Below are positions 47,117 to 58,406 of a DNA stretch of 64,000 bases, piece after piece. The number at the start of each line of letters is the position of its first letter. The stretch's first letter is position 1. The stretch lies in NCBI RefSeq assembly GCF_026210795.1, contig NC_089447.1:3040501-3104500 (forward strand), written 5' to 3'. Made by a program: the position numbers and the translations under genes. The stretch comes from Rhizophagus irregularis (taxonomy: Eukaryota > Glomeromycota > Glomeromycetes > Glomerales > Glomeraceae). A model generated the notes under the pieces. That model did no database searches. It saw only the letters and a program-made list of their open reading frames with translations, and was not told the DNA's origin.

Positions 47117-48095
47117 TTTCTTAACCAAAACTTAGAGAAAAAAATGCGTAACAACGGTGTGTAATTATTGCGTAAAGGCGTAGATACTATCCAGTTTTTA
47201 GCTGGCAGTAACGCAAAAATTACGTTCTTGACCCTCCTCGTATTACTTTCTTGACCCGTTCAATTCCTATCTTGACTTGAAACGCGATATGAGATAAACA
47301 AAAAAGAAATATTTATTTTTTATCATATTTTTATTTAACAAAAATAGCGTTCTTTTAATACTTTTTATTTCTACAATATACAACCGCATAAAACTAAATA
47401 TTAAAATAAATAAAAAAATAATAACTGATAAATTATTTTGCCATTAATCATTAAAAAATAAGTACTATATTTTTTCGATTAATCAATCTCTGTGATCTTG
47501 CTAGATCCTTACATCACATGATTTCCATTCATTATAATCTTTGTGTTTGGAAATCGTCTAAGTATGAAGCCTATACAATGGTAAACTGATTAATGAAGGA
47601 TCATATGTCTGCAAAGTACTTGTGCCATTAATAAATATAGTAATGAGTGATTTACCCAGAAATCCTGCTGTGTGGGATATATGGTAAGCACTATCTCTAT
47701 TATTAATTATAAAATATTTCTTTTCTGCCATACTTTTCTTTCACCTAATAATTTTCCTAAATAGGAGTGAAAAGGGGAGTTTGGCTAGTACTATATGAAA
47801 AGGATCTCATAAGATTGCATGAAAACCTAATTATATGACAATAGTGCAATTAGGAAAATATGTATAGTATATCTTAAAAACTTAAAAGAATACTCAATCA
47901 TCCAAGAGACAGAATTTCTATTAACATTGCAAGTAATATATTATATTTTTACTTTTCTTTAGTCCTACCCTTGTTTTTATGTTTTAGAACTTTATGCTAT
48001 ATGAAAAGAATTGAGTATTTACAAGTACTGCCTAATAGAAAAAGCAACAATTCCATTGCATATGATTTTACCAAGTGCTATATATCCGCTTATCC
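47117..48095. other. Intergenic, upstream of the amidase
   Basis: No gene supported. Would contain the amidase promoter; no diagnostic element seen. Confidence 0.45.
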
Positions 48096-48270
48096 AGGAC
48101 CCGCTTACTTATAATAAAGGTCACTGTAGAAAATTGACCCTTTACTAATAGTTTTTACCTTACTTTTTTCTTAAATTCCTTTTATAGTAGGATCTGCAAA
48201 GAATTTTATATATGATTTTTACCTTGGTACTGGCCGGGGGTGGACCTATCTTATAAGTAAGCGGGGTCCT
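48096..48270. mobile_element. 175-bp MITE (hAT-like)
   Basis: The left end AGGACCCGCTTACTTATAAT and the complement of the right end AGGACCCCGCTTACTTATAA are inverted partners. The flanks are GCTTATCC on the left and GCTTTATCC on the right, a duplication with one extra T. The first seven bases match the ends of the 297-base fold-back MITE, although the interiors differ. Confidence 0.75.
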
Positions 48271-49059
48271 GCTTTATCCATACTTTATTGATATTAAGGA
48301 TGTCTGTAATATATACAATTTCCAAAATATTATATAGTTCTAACTCTAGGAATAATGAGCATAGTTCTAGTGAAATGGTAATAATAGTTTTAACTCCAAA
48401 AATTTATAGAATAGAGATTTGATACATGTATTTTTATTTTTATGTTATATGGCATGCTATTATTAATAAAATTTAATTTCAGTAAACTGAGTTCATCCAA
48501 AATCACATGATTTTTTATTTTTGAATATTAACATACTACATTACGCAAGCATACAATCTGTAATAGATAGTTCCCAGTCCAGTGAGACTAATTCATTAAA
48601 ATAATGCATTAGTAAGCTTAAGGCTGAGAACAATATAATTAAGGCTGAAAATGTTAAACCTGAGACCAGGATTATTTATTTTATTTCTAAAAGAGTAGTG
48701 AATTTAAGACTATTACAAATAGAAGCAGATAGTACTTTCGTGCAAAATAACTAATATACGTGTATAAAATCCAGATCATTATCCCATATGAGACCTCACT
48801 TTTCGATCAAAACTATTTAAATAAGTAGAAATACGCTAATTAATCAAATGGAAATCATAAAAATAAAAATCATTTGAAAAAAAACCAGCCAAAAAAGAAC
48901 TAAAAAAAAAAAGAAAAAAAGAAAAAAAACTTACTAAATAAAAAGAATAAAGAATAAAAAGGTTATATATTAAAATAAAATAAATTTTTGGTAGTCCATA
49001 ATAGAATTGCTTTTCCTGGATGTTAATTATTAAAATAGTTTACTATTGGTTAATATCAC
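48271..49059. other. Intergenic, nothing recognised
   Basis: AT-rich, poly-A runs near 48880-48960. No gene. Confidence 0.5.
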
Positions 49060-49303
49060 TAAGGTTGCTTGTCTAAACCTCTTCAAAATCCTACGATTAG
49101 TTTCGTCAAAATTTTACTATAGATTTATTATAGTTTCGGCAGAGTTTCGGCAGTTTCGGCATTTATAATAAGTTTCGGCAGTTTCGTCTTTCTCCAAAGT
49201 TTTGCCAGTTTTTTAATATAACTTTAATATAGTTTCGGCAGAATTTCGCTTTTCGGCGAAACGCCATCTTGCCTAAACCCCTAGGTTTCGGCAAGCAACC
49301 TTA
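49060..49303. mobile_element. 244-bp MITE with GTTTCGGCA repeats (hAT-like)
   Basis: The termini TAAGGTTGCTTGTCTAAACC and the complement of GGCAAGCAACCTTA are inverted. The target duplication AATATCAC (49052-49059 and 49304-49311) is perfect. The interior contains at least six AGTTTCGGCAG-type repeats. Confidence 0.85.
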
Positions 49304-49572
49304 AATATCACAGTTGTAACTAAAATCAGTGCGATATCATGATCTACGCATTTTTCCACCACTATTTAATTATGATCTAGTAAAGAATCTACACCTTCTA
49401 AGTCTATAGTATAGGCCTACGCAGTATAATTTATAAAGCATCTGTTGGCTAGACAGATCGAACTTGCATCCTCTATTCCTGTCTTAGATGATCATAGGAG
49501 ATATACACCAGGCCAGCGCAATACAGATTAGCTTACATCTTGGAAGGCAGAATTATAAAATTAAAAAATAAG

Positions 49573-51288
49573 TACAGTCGACTCTGGTTATAACGAACCT
49601 GTTTGTACCAAAACCTCGCTATACTGAATCATAATTTTCAGAACTGATTTTTTATAAATAATTTCACTGGATATAATAAACTTTTATAATAAAATACTAT
49701 ATAATGCATCTGAACCAAACTTAACCAGCTCCTATATATCAGCTATATAATAACTTTATACTTTTTATAATGAACGGTCATGAATCATTGTATTAGATGA
49801 TCATCGTACTTTCTCTCCCGTTGGCTCTGCCCATTTTTTCCTATGAAGTTATGGATGAAAAATATGAGGATTTTTTGCCTTGAGTGATAGTAAAAGGACT
49901 TTTCGACGTTATATGAAGTTATTACTGAGGTCTTTAGTTTCGCCCAAACTCCTTACGGCTTATATTGAGTTAGGACCGTTATCATGAGTCCTTGGAGTTA
50001 CCAATAATACTGTAAGATGGCAGTTCCATACGAACATTTCCCTGGGCTTTCTGAAAGGTTGCAAAGTAGTGTGTCTTGGTTCCTACGCCTTTAAAGTCTA
50101 ACTGGCCAAGTGGTTCGCAGGCCGGACCGGTATTTCTTGAAAGGAGCACTGACCAACGTATTTCTTGCTAGTTGATGTTGTTAACTGGGGAGTTAGTCTT
50201 CTAAAATAAGGAGACGGAGTTGAGATGTATATTTGGTGTTTTTTACTCAGGTTTTTCTCATTGCACTTCGAGTTTTCCTGAGGTTTATGTCTTTATTTTT
50301 TGCTTTTTGTTTTTCTTGGTCACTTTTTTCAGTGTAACCTTATTTTCTTTGGGGGGTGGGGGATACTGGAAAATTTGATTGTCATGGTGGCTTGGTGTTA
50401 CTAATTTTCAAAATTGATGATCATCCGGGTGATAAGGGGGGTGACAGGTTGGGTACTGCAGTTTTTGTAGTATGCCGATCAAGGTGGTCACATGATGGAC
50501 TATCATTGGATTGACTTATCTAGGTAGATCTTAGGTTGATGGATCATTCGCAATGAGGTGGGTGTCCTCCGTTTGGGATCGTTCGAAATGAGGTGGGTGT
50601 CCCTTCGGGGATTGCACGACACTAAAAAGTTCCCCATCGGCTGGACTGCATGACACTAAAAAGTTCCCAGAGGTCTTTGTGAAATAGGTTTGTTATCCAT
50701 AGGATGTAGTCAAATAGGGGAAATTGAATTTTATGTGTTTCTGATAGCGCTAATTGGTAGCTCGGAGGTTCTTTACCGATTCTAGGAGTGGGTACGGCGC
50801 TGGATGGGTTACATATAGCATAGTCGACTTTACCCATTTTGAGATATATTTGGGGGGAGTAGCCGTAGTTATTTATATAGAGAGGGTGGGGTTTTTAATC
50901 TTAGCTTTTCTTATATGTAATTTTGGAAGATTATTTGTTCTTTGTTTTTCTATTAGTTCTGCACTTGTTGCAGTGCTTTTTAGATCACTCTGTATTTCTC
51001 TAAAGTCACTTCGGCATTAATTAATAAAATTCAAGCTCATATGTTTACCTAATAATAAACGGTCATGCGACTATAGTAGCTCTAGCCAATTTTATAGCTG
51101 CTGGCCAGAATTACTAGTAATTTTTTCGAAAATTTATGTTAAAAGAAATTATAATTTTGGCCAGCATTACAAATTTGGCCTAAATTACCTATAAAGAAAA
51201 CTAGTTCAGTATATTATATAACGAATTCACTATATACTAAACTAAACCTTCTGAAATGGAGGGTTCGTTATATCCAAAGTTAACTGTA
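49573..51288. mobile_element. pogo-like element of 1.7 kb carrying unrelated interior
   Basis: The left end TACAGTCGACTCTGGTTATA with ACGAACC and right end GGTTCGTTATATCCAAAGTTAACTGTA (quoted in parts: GGTTCGTTATATCC, AGTTAACTGTA) are inverted partners with flanking TA. The interior from about 49800 to 50900 is visibly richer in G and T than its surroundings. It includes a direct repeat (AATGAGGTGGGTGTCC twice near 50550-50600, GACACTAAAAAGTTCCC twice near 50610-50670). Open frames at 50622-50837 and 50754-51020 show no motif, and no transposase was found. Confidence 0.6.
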
Positions 51289-51336
51289 ATTGCAAAATAA
51301 ACCTGTATTATGTGATAAAAATTATTAACTAGTTAA

Positions 51337-51924
51337 TTGCCGATCCGCCTAAAATCGGCACTGCGTTACTAATAAAATTCGGGGTTAAATTTGCCGATTT
51401 TGTGCTAAGAACAAACTTCTTCAAAAAAGGATATCTCATAGATGACATATTGACTATAAAAAAAAATCATATGATATACTGAAAAAATACTTGAATAAAA
51501 CGAATTTGCAAAAAAAAGTTATACATTCGTATGCAAAATAATGAGTTTACTATGCGCGCGCGTCAGATTTACACCTTAAAATATACGAAATTTCAATATT
51601 TCATTTTACTATATTGCATTATTTACAATAAAAACCTATAATTTTTAGCTTCTAAAGTTGGTTTTAAAAGCTTTTTTAAAATATTTTTATTATTAAAAAC
51701 AAGTGAAAGTTGAAGAAAACCAGTTACAGAAATATAATTATAAAATTTTTTGGCAAATATGACTTGTCATAAAATGAAAGAAAATATTGTTTTTATGATA
51801 TTTCTGTTTGTAAAATGGGTGAAACTTATTTCGCGCGCGAGATGCAAAAAATGCTTTTTTTTATTATCGCTATTATCCCCGAATTTTATTAGTAACGCAG
51901 TGCCGTTTTTAGGCAGATCGGCAA
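51337..51924. mobile_element. 588-bp TTAA-flanked MITE (piggyBac-like)
   Basis: The ends TTGCCGATCCGCCTAAAATC and the complement of GGCAGATCGGCAA are inverted. Pairing runs about 50 bases through GGCACTGCGTTACTAATAAA and ATTCGGGG. TTAA at 51333-51336 and 51925-51928 flanks it. The first bases TTG-CGATCCGC resemble the element at 14016-14685. GCGCGCG motifs near 51555 and 51833 stand out in this AT-rich setting. Confidence 0.8.
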
Positions 51925-52356
51925 TTAAGCATCTTTAACCTATATCCCAGTCTTCAGGTATAGGTTATTATCTTGCATTCAAACAATTTGCATATACTTT
52001 CTAATGTAACATGATCACATACTAGCACATATAAAATAGGATCAACATTTATTTATACATATATACATGTAATAAAGTGTATGTAAATTGTTTAAATGCT
52101 ATTATCTTATATCCACTTTTTTCTTAAATATAATTAGTCCAAAATGTAGCACATTTAATCATTATTAACTACAATACAATTGTATAACATTTTCTAAGAA
52201 AATATTTTTTGCTATTTCATGTAAAAAAATATAATTCAAAATATTTTAATTTCAAATATAATAAGAACCAAAACTTTAATATTTTTAATGTTTTAATATT
52301 TGCATTTTATATTAAAATAAAATATTTTGTATATATTTTATGAATATAACTACTAT

Positions 52357-52490
52357 ACAGTTCCAAAATTAAGCAACCCCTGAAAATAAGCAACCCTGGC
52401 CTGCATTAAGCCAATTTTGGCCAGAATTATGAGGACTTTGGCCAGAATTAAGTGCAAAAAATGGTTGCGTAATTTCAGAACCATACAGTA
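52357..52490. mobile_element. Small TA-flanked MITE
   Basis: The left arm CAGTTCCAAAATTAAGCAAC and right arm GTTGCGTAATTTCAGAACCA are near-complements about 80 bases apart, ending in ATACAGT on each side. The middle has two GGCCAGAATTA motifs. Confidence 0.6.
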
Positions 52491-53099
52491 ATTTACATTC
52501 AGGATGATTTTAATTATTTTCATCTAGATGATTTAACCTGATAATTTTATATAATTTTAATATAATTCAGGTGAAATCACCTAATTAATTTTATTGATAT
52601 AGTTCAAAAGGTAATTAAATTATTTATCGCCGTTTTCAGAAATATGTGTATTTGTTATTTTGTAAAAGTAGTTCACGTGCAAAATTCGAAACTCAAAATT
52701 TTGTATAACAATTAAAAATTATCCAATAATATTTATCCAGATTTCACATGCTAACTATTAATAATTAATTATCACACCTTCGCATACAAAAACAATTACA
52801 ATAAGTAATTGCGAAGTTGAAAAACCAGAAACCTTTAGTATAAATGTATAATATTAAATAGAAACCTGTTATATACATGTCAAAAGTGCCTTTACTGTAG
52901 TACTATTAAACCAATAATACAACAAACTTTTCTTATCTTTTACAAGTGAATCTAAAATCTGTAATATCAAATGTTTAATCAATAAATAATTTATCAATTA
53001 ATAAATTAAATATTAATAATAGTTAGGGCGAACTATATTACTTTTAATTATTAATATTTATCTTAATTAATAAAGTAATTTTACAATAATAATAAATCA
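52491..53099. other. AT-rich intergenic stretch
   Basis: No supported feature. Confidence 0.5.
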
Positions 53100-53290
53100 A
53101 AATAAATACATTTAAAACAACAAGATTCAGTTTTTCTTCTTCCTTGATGACCTTTAAATGGATGAATTACACACAATCCCAATGATCATAAATTCTTCTG
53201 ATCTCATATACAGTAGAAATGCCAATGTAAAGACTAAGAGCAGTTTCTATTGCTGAAAACCCATCAAGTTGATGGTAAATGATACATCAT
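53100..53290 (-). pseudogene. Helix-turn-helix remnant of a Tc1/mariner-like transposase
   Basis: The minus strand reads LDGFSAIETALSLYIGISTV and YEIRRIYDHWDCV, then in a shifted frame PFKGHQGRRK. This matches the layout of the N-terminal HTH and GRP-type linker of Tc1-like transposases, where a W-x-C-V followed by P-x-x-G-x-x-G-R-x-x-K is common. Nothing of the DDE catalytic domain remains nearby. Short and frameshifted. Confidence 0.4.
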
Positions 53291-54176
53291 CTTATATCAT
53301 TACTTAAAGTCTACTATGTTAATGCTAAATATTTTAAAAGATGATAAATAAGTAAAATTTAAAACGAAATTAAATCATAATAAGAACCAGAATAGTCTAT
53401 AATAGTTTTAAATTTTTAAAAAAATGTTTCAGAAAAAAAAATCATGCAATATACCTCAGTAAGCAAAAATTATAAGAATCTCAAGAAAGTACCGTGAGTT
53501 TTGTGATAAATAAAGTAACTATCTATATATCATAAAATTTATATTAAAATCTTGTATAAAGTAATATATTTATATGGAAAGGAAAAAATCACGTATTATT
53601 ATAACAACTTACTGTCTTGTAATATATTCCGTCGTAAAGTATAAAATCGCAAAAAAATCACAAAAATTCTCGTAAATATTAGCAAGTTTTGCAGCAAAAA
53701 AACTTTTTATATATTATAAAACTTATGTCAAAGCTTTATATAGAGTAGTATGTTCATATGGAAAAAAAAATTGTGGTTTGTCTTAGTAAAGTGTAAAAGT
53801 TTTATATTCAGAAAAATTATTTTTACAAAAATTTAAGTGATCATCGTGTGGCTTGAATTACACATATTTCTGAAAACGGCAATAAATTTAATAATTACGG
53901 CAGATGATAATACCTGATAAATATTACACAAATAATAAATGGTTGTGATACAAAATTACTATTGTTTATATAAATGCATTTAAGCCCATTTCTTTTAAAA
54001 AAATTCTGATACACATTAACGTGTTTTTTTTTAAAGAAAATTTTAACTTTTACTGTTTATAAGCACATATCTTATTCTGTTTTTCTAAAACATCATTTCC
54101 TAAAGTAAATTCATATCAATTATAATAATTTATATGAAATTACGAAACTTTAAAATTATTAATAAAACCACTTACA
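53291..54176. other. AT-rich intergenic stretch
   Basis: No supported feature; possible left flank of the MULE element, whose end I could not find. Confidence 0.45.
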
Positions 54177-55243
54177 ATGGAAAATATTTTAAACCCAAAT
54201 TTTTCCTATAGTTCTGATATGTTATTCAACTCTTATTATAATTTTTTATATAGTAGTTCAGATCTACTTAATGGTTATCAATACGAATCTTCTGATTGAC
54301 CGATATTTGAATTTTATGGTTTTCTGTATGATTTTTCTGATTTATTTCTTAAAGGTCATGATATACTTAATGAAACCTAAATAGAAAATGTAAGAAAAAT
54401 AGATGTTTTAGTAAATAAGGATATAAATAGGTATAATTTTCTGGAAGATGAAAGAATAAATAGCCGCTGGTATGATGTTTCAAATAATGAAAATAGAAAT
54501 TTTAATCATTAAGAATAGGAATATGATGATAGCGAGTATGAAGAAGAAGAGAATAGATTAAAATTAAATCAAGAGATGAAATTTGAAACATGAGAACTTG
54601 CTGAATCATATCTTAATGAATATGCAAAGTAACAGTGATTTTCTTTTTGTAAAAAAAAACATATATTAGATCCAACTGATAGTACAATAACAAGATGTAG
54701 AACATATAAATGTTCATATGCCCGAACTTATGAGATTCAAAAGGTTATTTTAGAAGAAAATAGAAGGGATAGGAATTCCAAAATGATTAAATATCTTTAG
54801 CATATTAATCTTTTTTTTAAAAAATCTGAAAATGATATTCGTATTAATAGTATAGTTGGGATACATATTTATAATACGAATCCTTGCATTACTAAGATAA
54901 CCCTAAAATTCTGAAAATTGACGGATAAAATACTTAAAAAAGTAAAGTTTTGAATAATTGAAGGAAAATTAAGCATATTAACTCAATATAACTTACTAGT
55001 AGTCTCATTTTCAAATAAAGTAATTAATAAAAAAGGTCTAAGTAACACTATTCAACAATTTAAAAAATAAGTGAAACCTATTAAAAATGATGCATATCAA
55101 ATACTTACTAAGCTATACTTAAAAAAAAGATGATTATCCAAAGATGGATTATAAAGCCACGCTTTGATCATAAAGAAAGAAGATTAAATTTATTATTTTG
55201 AATATCATCTGATCAAGTTAATGTATATGAAAGATACCATAAT

Positions 55244-56085
55244 TAAAGATGACTCTGAAATTGAAATATTTCAGATTTGCTGAAATTCCAAAACCGTAAC
55301 TGTAATTCCAACCAAATCCGAAATTCCGAAATCCAAAATTTCAGCTGAAATGCCAAAATTAAATATGTAAATTTGGCCAGAATTATGCACTTAATTCCGG
55401 CAGGAATTATAGAATTTTTTAAAATGGAAATTGATGTTACTCAAAATTCCATATTCATTCCTACCAAAATCGATTTTATGGAATGCTATCGCCAAATATG
55501 GGGGTCGTCTAAAGCCGTGTTCGATCACGTGACTCGATATTTTATAAATAAGCCATTTTTTTATGAACTAAGATTAATATAAGTATGAAAGTTATAAAAT
55601 AAGTGTATTTTAGCCTGCTTTACAAGTTTACTTGGTTAAAAAAAGCTGATTTTAAATACTGTTTTTGACTTTACATATGAATGAATAATCTTTACCGATC
55701 ATATCCAAAAATGGATAATGAAAATGAAAAAATTCAAATAAGTCAAAAATGGTGTTTAAAACCCCATGTTGCGCATTAAGTAAACTTGCACAGCAGGCTA
55801 AAATACACATATTATGTGTAACTTGAAAGTTTTATATATTGGCGAAAAGTTTTATTTGTAAAAAATAAATTTTTTACAAGTCACGTAATCGAACACGGCT
55901 TTAGATGACCCTCAAATATGGAAATGATTGATATATCTGTTTTGACCGGAATTACGATTTTCAGCTGGAATTATGAATTCGTCTGAAATTATGAATTAAT
56001 TTCAGAAAAATTTCAGATTTCAGATTCGGAATTTCAGATTTCAGATTTTTGCCAAATCAATTTCAGATTTTCAGGGCCATCCTTA
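55244..56085. mobile_element. 842-bp hAT-like non-autonomous element inside the MULE
   Basis: The ends TAAAGATGACTCTGAAA and the complement of TTTCAGGGCCATCCTTA are inverted over 17 bases with few mismatches. The flanks are ACCATAAT (55236-55243) and ACCATGAT (56086-56093), a 7-of-8 match. Subterminal zones are packed with TTTCAGATT and AATTCC motifs. The end TAAGGATGG is shared with the full hAT element at 56787, which may supply its transposase. It carries a nested 412-base element. Confidence 0.8.
55502..55913. mobile_element. 412-bp MITE nested in the 842-bp element
   Basis: The arms GTCGTCTAAAGCCGTGTTCG and the complement CGAACACGGCTTTAGATGAC enclose about 340 bases. The duplication AAATATGG (55494-55501 and 55914-55921) is perfect. 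Pairing runs 34 bases to CACGTGACT against AGTCACGTA. No coding potential. Confidence 0.85.
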
Positions 56086-57697
56086 ACCATGATATTGTGA
56101 TTGTCAATATGATGTTCAAAACTAATCAATTTGATATGATATTAATGCTAATCATTGTGCTTGATAATAATTTTAGAAATATAATAGTAACTGCAGCAAT
56201 TTTAGAAGATGAAACAGAAACAACTTTCACATGGATTTTACAAGAATTAAAAAATTCTTGTAATTTTACATCAAGTAATTTTACATCAACAGTCCTATAT
56301 TCTAATGCTGATCCAGCCTTAATATCAGCAATTATCCAGAAACACATTATTTCCATTGTATTTTCCATATAGATTTAAATCTAAAAAAGAATTTTAAAGG
56401 AAAATTACATGATCAATTTGAACTTTTTTGTGCTAGATTTTTAGAAATACGCAATTCTCTATGTCATAAAACATTTAAATAAAATGGAACACACTTATTA
56501 ATAAATTTTCAGCTTGTGAACAATATCTTACAAAAGCTTTATATTCTTGTAAAAGTAGTTAGGCTTGTTATGCTATCAATCAGAATTTTACAGCAGGAAT
56601 TCAAAGTACATAACAGGTAAAGTTTACTAATAAAATAATCAAAAATAGATTAAATAGTAGATCTTCATATTTGATTGATGTTGTTAAAGAAGTTCAAAAA
56701 ATATTTAATCAATAATTAAAAAAAGCAATATTAACTGAATGTAAAAATGAAATTCCTACTAGAGGAATACCTAAAGCTCTGCAACTTAAGGATGGTCATC
56801 GGTCCTACCGGTTCTACTCGGTCTTGGACCGGTCAGTCTCAGGACTTGTAGGACCGGACTGCGGTTTTGCATTTTTTTGTGGCGCAGTAGGACCAGTCCT
56901 GAAAACCAAAACATAGCGGACATGCTTTTATCACTTTGCCGATCATTTATTGATCATATAATATATCATGTCACATTAATTTTGAAGCTATGGTTAAAGC
57001 CATAAAATGCTTAGCCAAACTATACTAATGTCTTTTTAGTAGTATAATTTATGAAAAATAAAAAAAAATTATATTGTCAAAGTTAACCTTAAACTGAAAT
57101 TTTCAATAATTTCAATAATTTGATATTTGCCTTATTTGCCAATCATCTGCTAATTTGACTTTGAAGCTTCGGGCGAAGCCACAGATTTATGGGCAAAACT
57201 TGAAATTTTCAAAATATATTATTTAGGTATTCAAGAATTAATGGCCAAAATAATCATGTAGAATTTTAGGTAATCAAAAAGTTATCGTTGCGAAGCGTTT
57301 ATGAATATTATTAAAATACACATATAGACAAAATTTGTAAAACTTTATTAACTGTTTAAAAAATTTTTTTTGATAAATTTAATATGCAGTAAATTTAAAT
57401 GAATGTTAAATTGTCTGTAAAATTATTATTATGTAGAATTTTCAACCAAAGTAATTATAACAAAGTGATAAAATTGAATAAATGATCGACAAATGATCAA
57501 CAAAATTGTGATAAAGTAAAGATGTCCGCTATGCTGAGGACTGACCAGTCCTCGTATTGGTCTTCATATAATAAATGATTTTTATATTGAATAAACCTAT
57601 TAATATGATAAAGGTCTTTATAAAATAATATAAAGACCAGCCATTTTCAAACCAATAAATAATGACAATCACTCTTCCCACTTGTAGAAATTGTAAT

Positions 57698-58395
57698 CAA
57701 AACACTGAAACTCCGATACTCCAAAAAAAATGTTTAAGCGGAATATTTCATCATCCAGTGATCAGAAAAGGATGAAATCACCACCATTCGAATCGTCTCA
57801 GTGAGACGCGTCAAATGGTAACTAAATCATGTTTCTAGGATAGATAGATAGTCAGTAATTATTGAATTTATTATCAAATAGTTTTGATAACGTAAGATTT
57901 TTTTATTGATTATAAAATCATGATTTTAATACCATTTGACGTGCTGCAGCGAGATGATTCGAATAGTGGTAAATTAGCCCTTTATAATCACTGGATGGTG
58001 AGATATTGCGTTTTGAAGTATTTTTTCTCAAAGCTTTAAATTTTTGAAACTATGACTTCGGAAATTTCAAAAAAAAATTTTAAAACGTAATATCTCATTA
58101 TCCAGTGATTATAAAAGGATAAATTTACTACCATTTGAATTGTCTTACTGAGATGCATCAAATGGTATTAAAATTATGATTTTAGAATCGATAGAAAAAT
58201 AATTACATCAGCAAAACTATTTTATAACAAATTCAATAATTGTTGGTTATCTATTAATCCTGGAAATATGATGGGAATTATTCGACGCGTCTCACCGAGA
58301 CGATTCGAATGGTGGCGGTTTCATCCTTTCGATCACTAGATGACAAGATATTCTGCTTAAATGCTTTTTTTTAAGTTTGAAGTTTCAGTGTTTTG
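57698..58395. repeat. About 700-bp nested palindromic repeat
   Basis: The outer arms begin CAAAACACTGAAACT and are complementary over about 150 bases, including CCACCATTCGAATCGTCTC and GAGACGCGTC. A second inverted pair lies inside (about 57945-58020 against 58085-58160; CCAGTGATTATAAAAGGAT). The motif CATTYGAATCGTCTC with GTGAGAC also occurs near 41.3-41.6 kb and 63.93 kb. No target duplication was found, so whether it is a separate element is open. Confidence 0.65.
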
Positions 58396-58406
58396 ACAGG
58401 TAACTC

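Larger units (their letters stand above)
54177..56771 (+). pseudogene. MULE transposase with FAR1-type N terminus, heavily mutated and interrupted
   Basis: ATG at 54177 opens MENILNPNFSYSSDMLFN. A FAR1-like DNA-binding region follows: FET*ELAESYLNEYAK, FSFCKKKHILDP, TRCRTYKCSYARTYE. Next come the MULE N-part (INSIVGIHIYNTNP, LTDKILKKVKF, SILTQYNLLVVSFSN) and LLF*ISSDQVNVYERYH. The frame is then cut by an 842-base insertion (55244-56085) and resumes with MMFKTNQFDMILMLIIVLDN, AAILEDETETTFTWILQELK, SNADPALISAI (catalytic Asp), and CHKTF, ending at CKNEIPTRGIP. Stops are mixed: about eight TGA, five TAA and two TAG. The C terminus is cut by the element starting at 56772. Terminal repeats of the MULE itself were not identified. 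Confidence 0.75.

Noticed and set aside
56126-56368. Minus-strand open frame
   Set aside because: Shadow of the MULE transposase.
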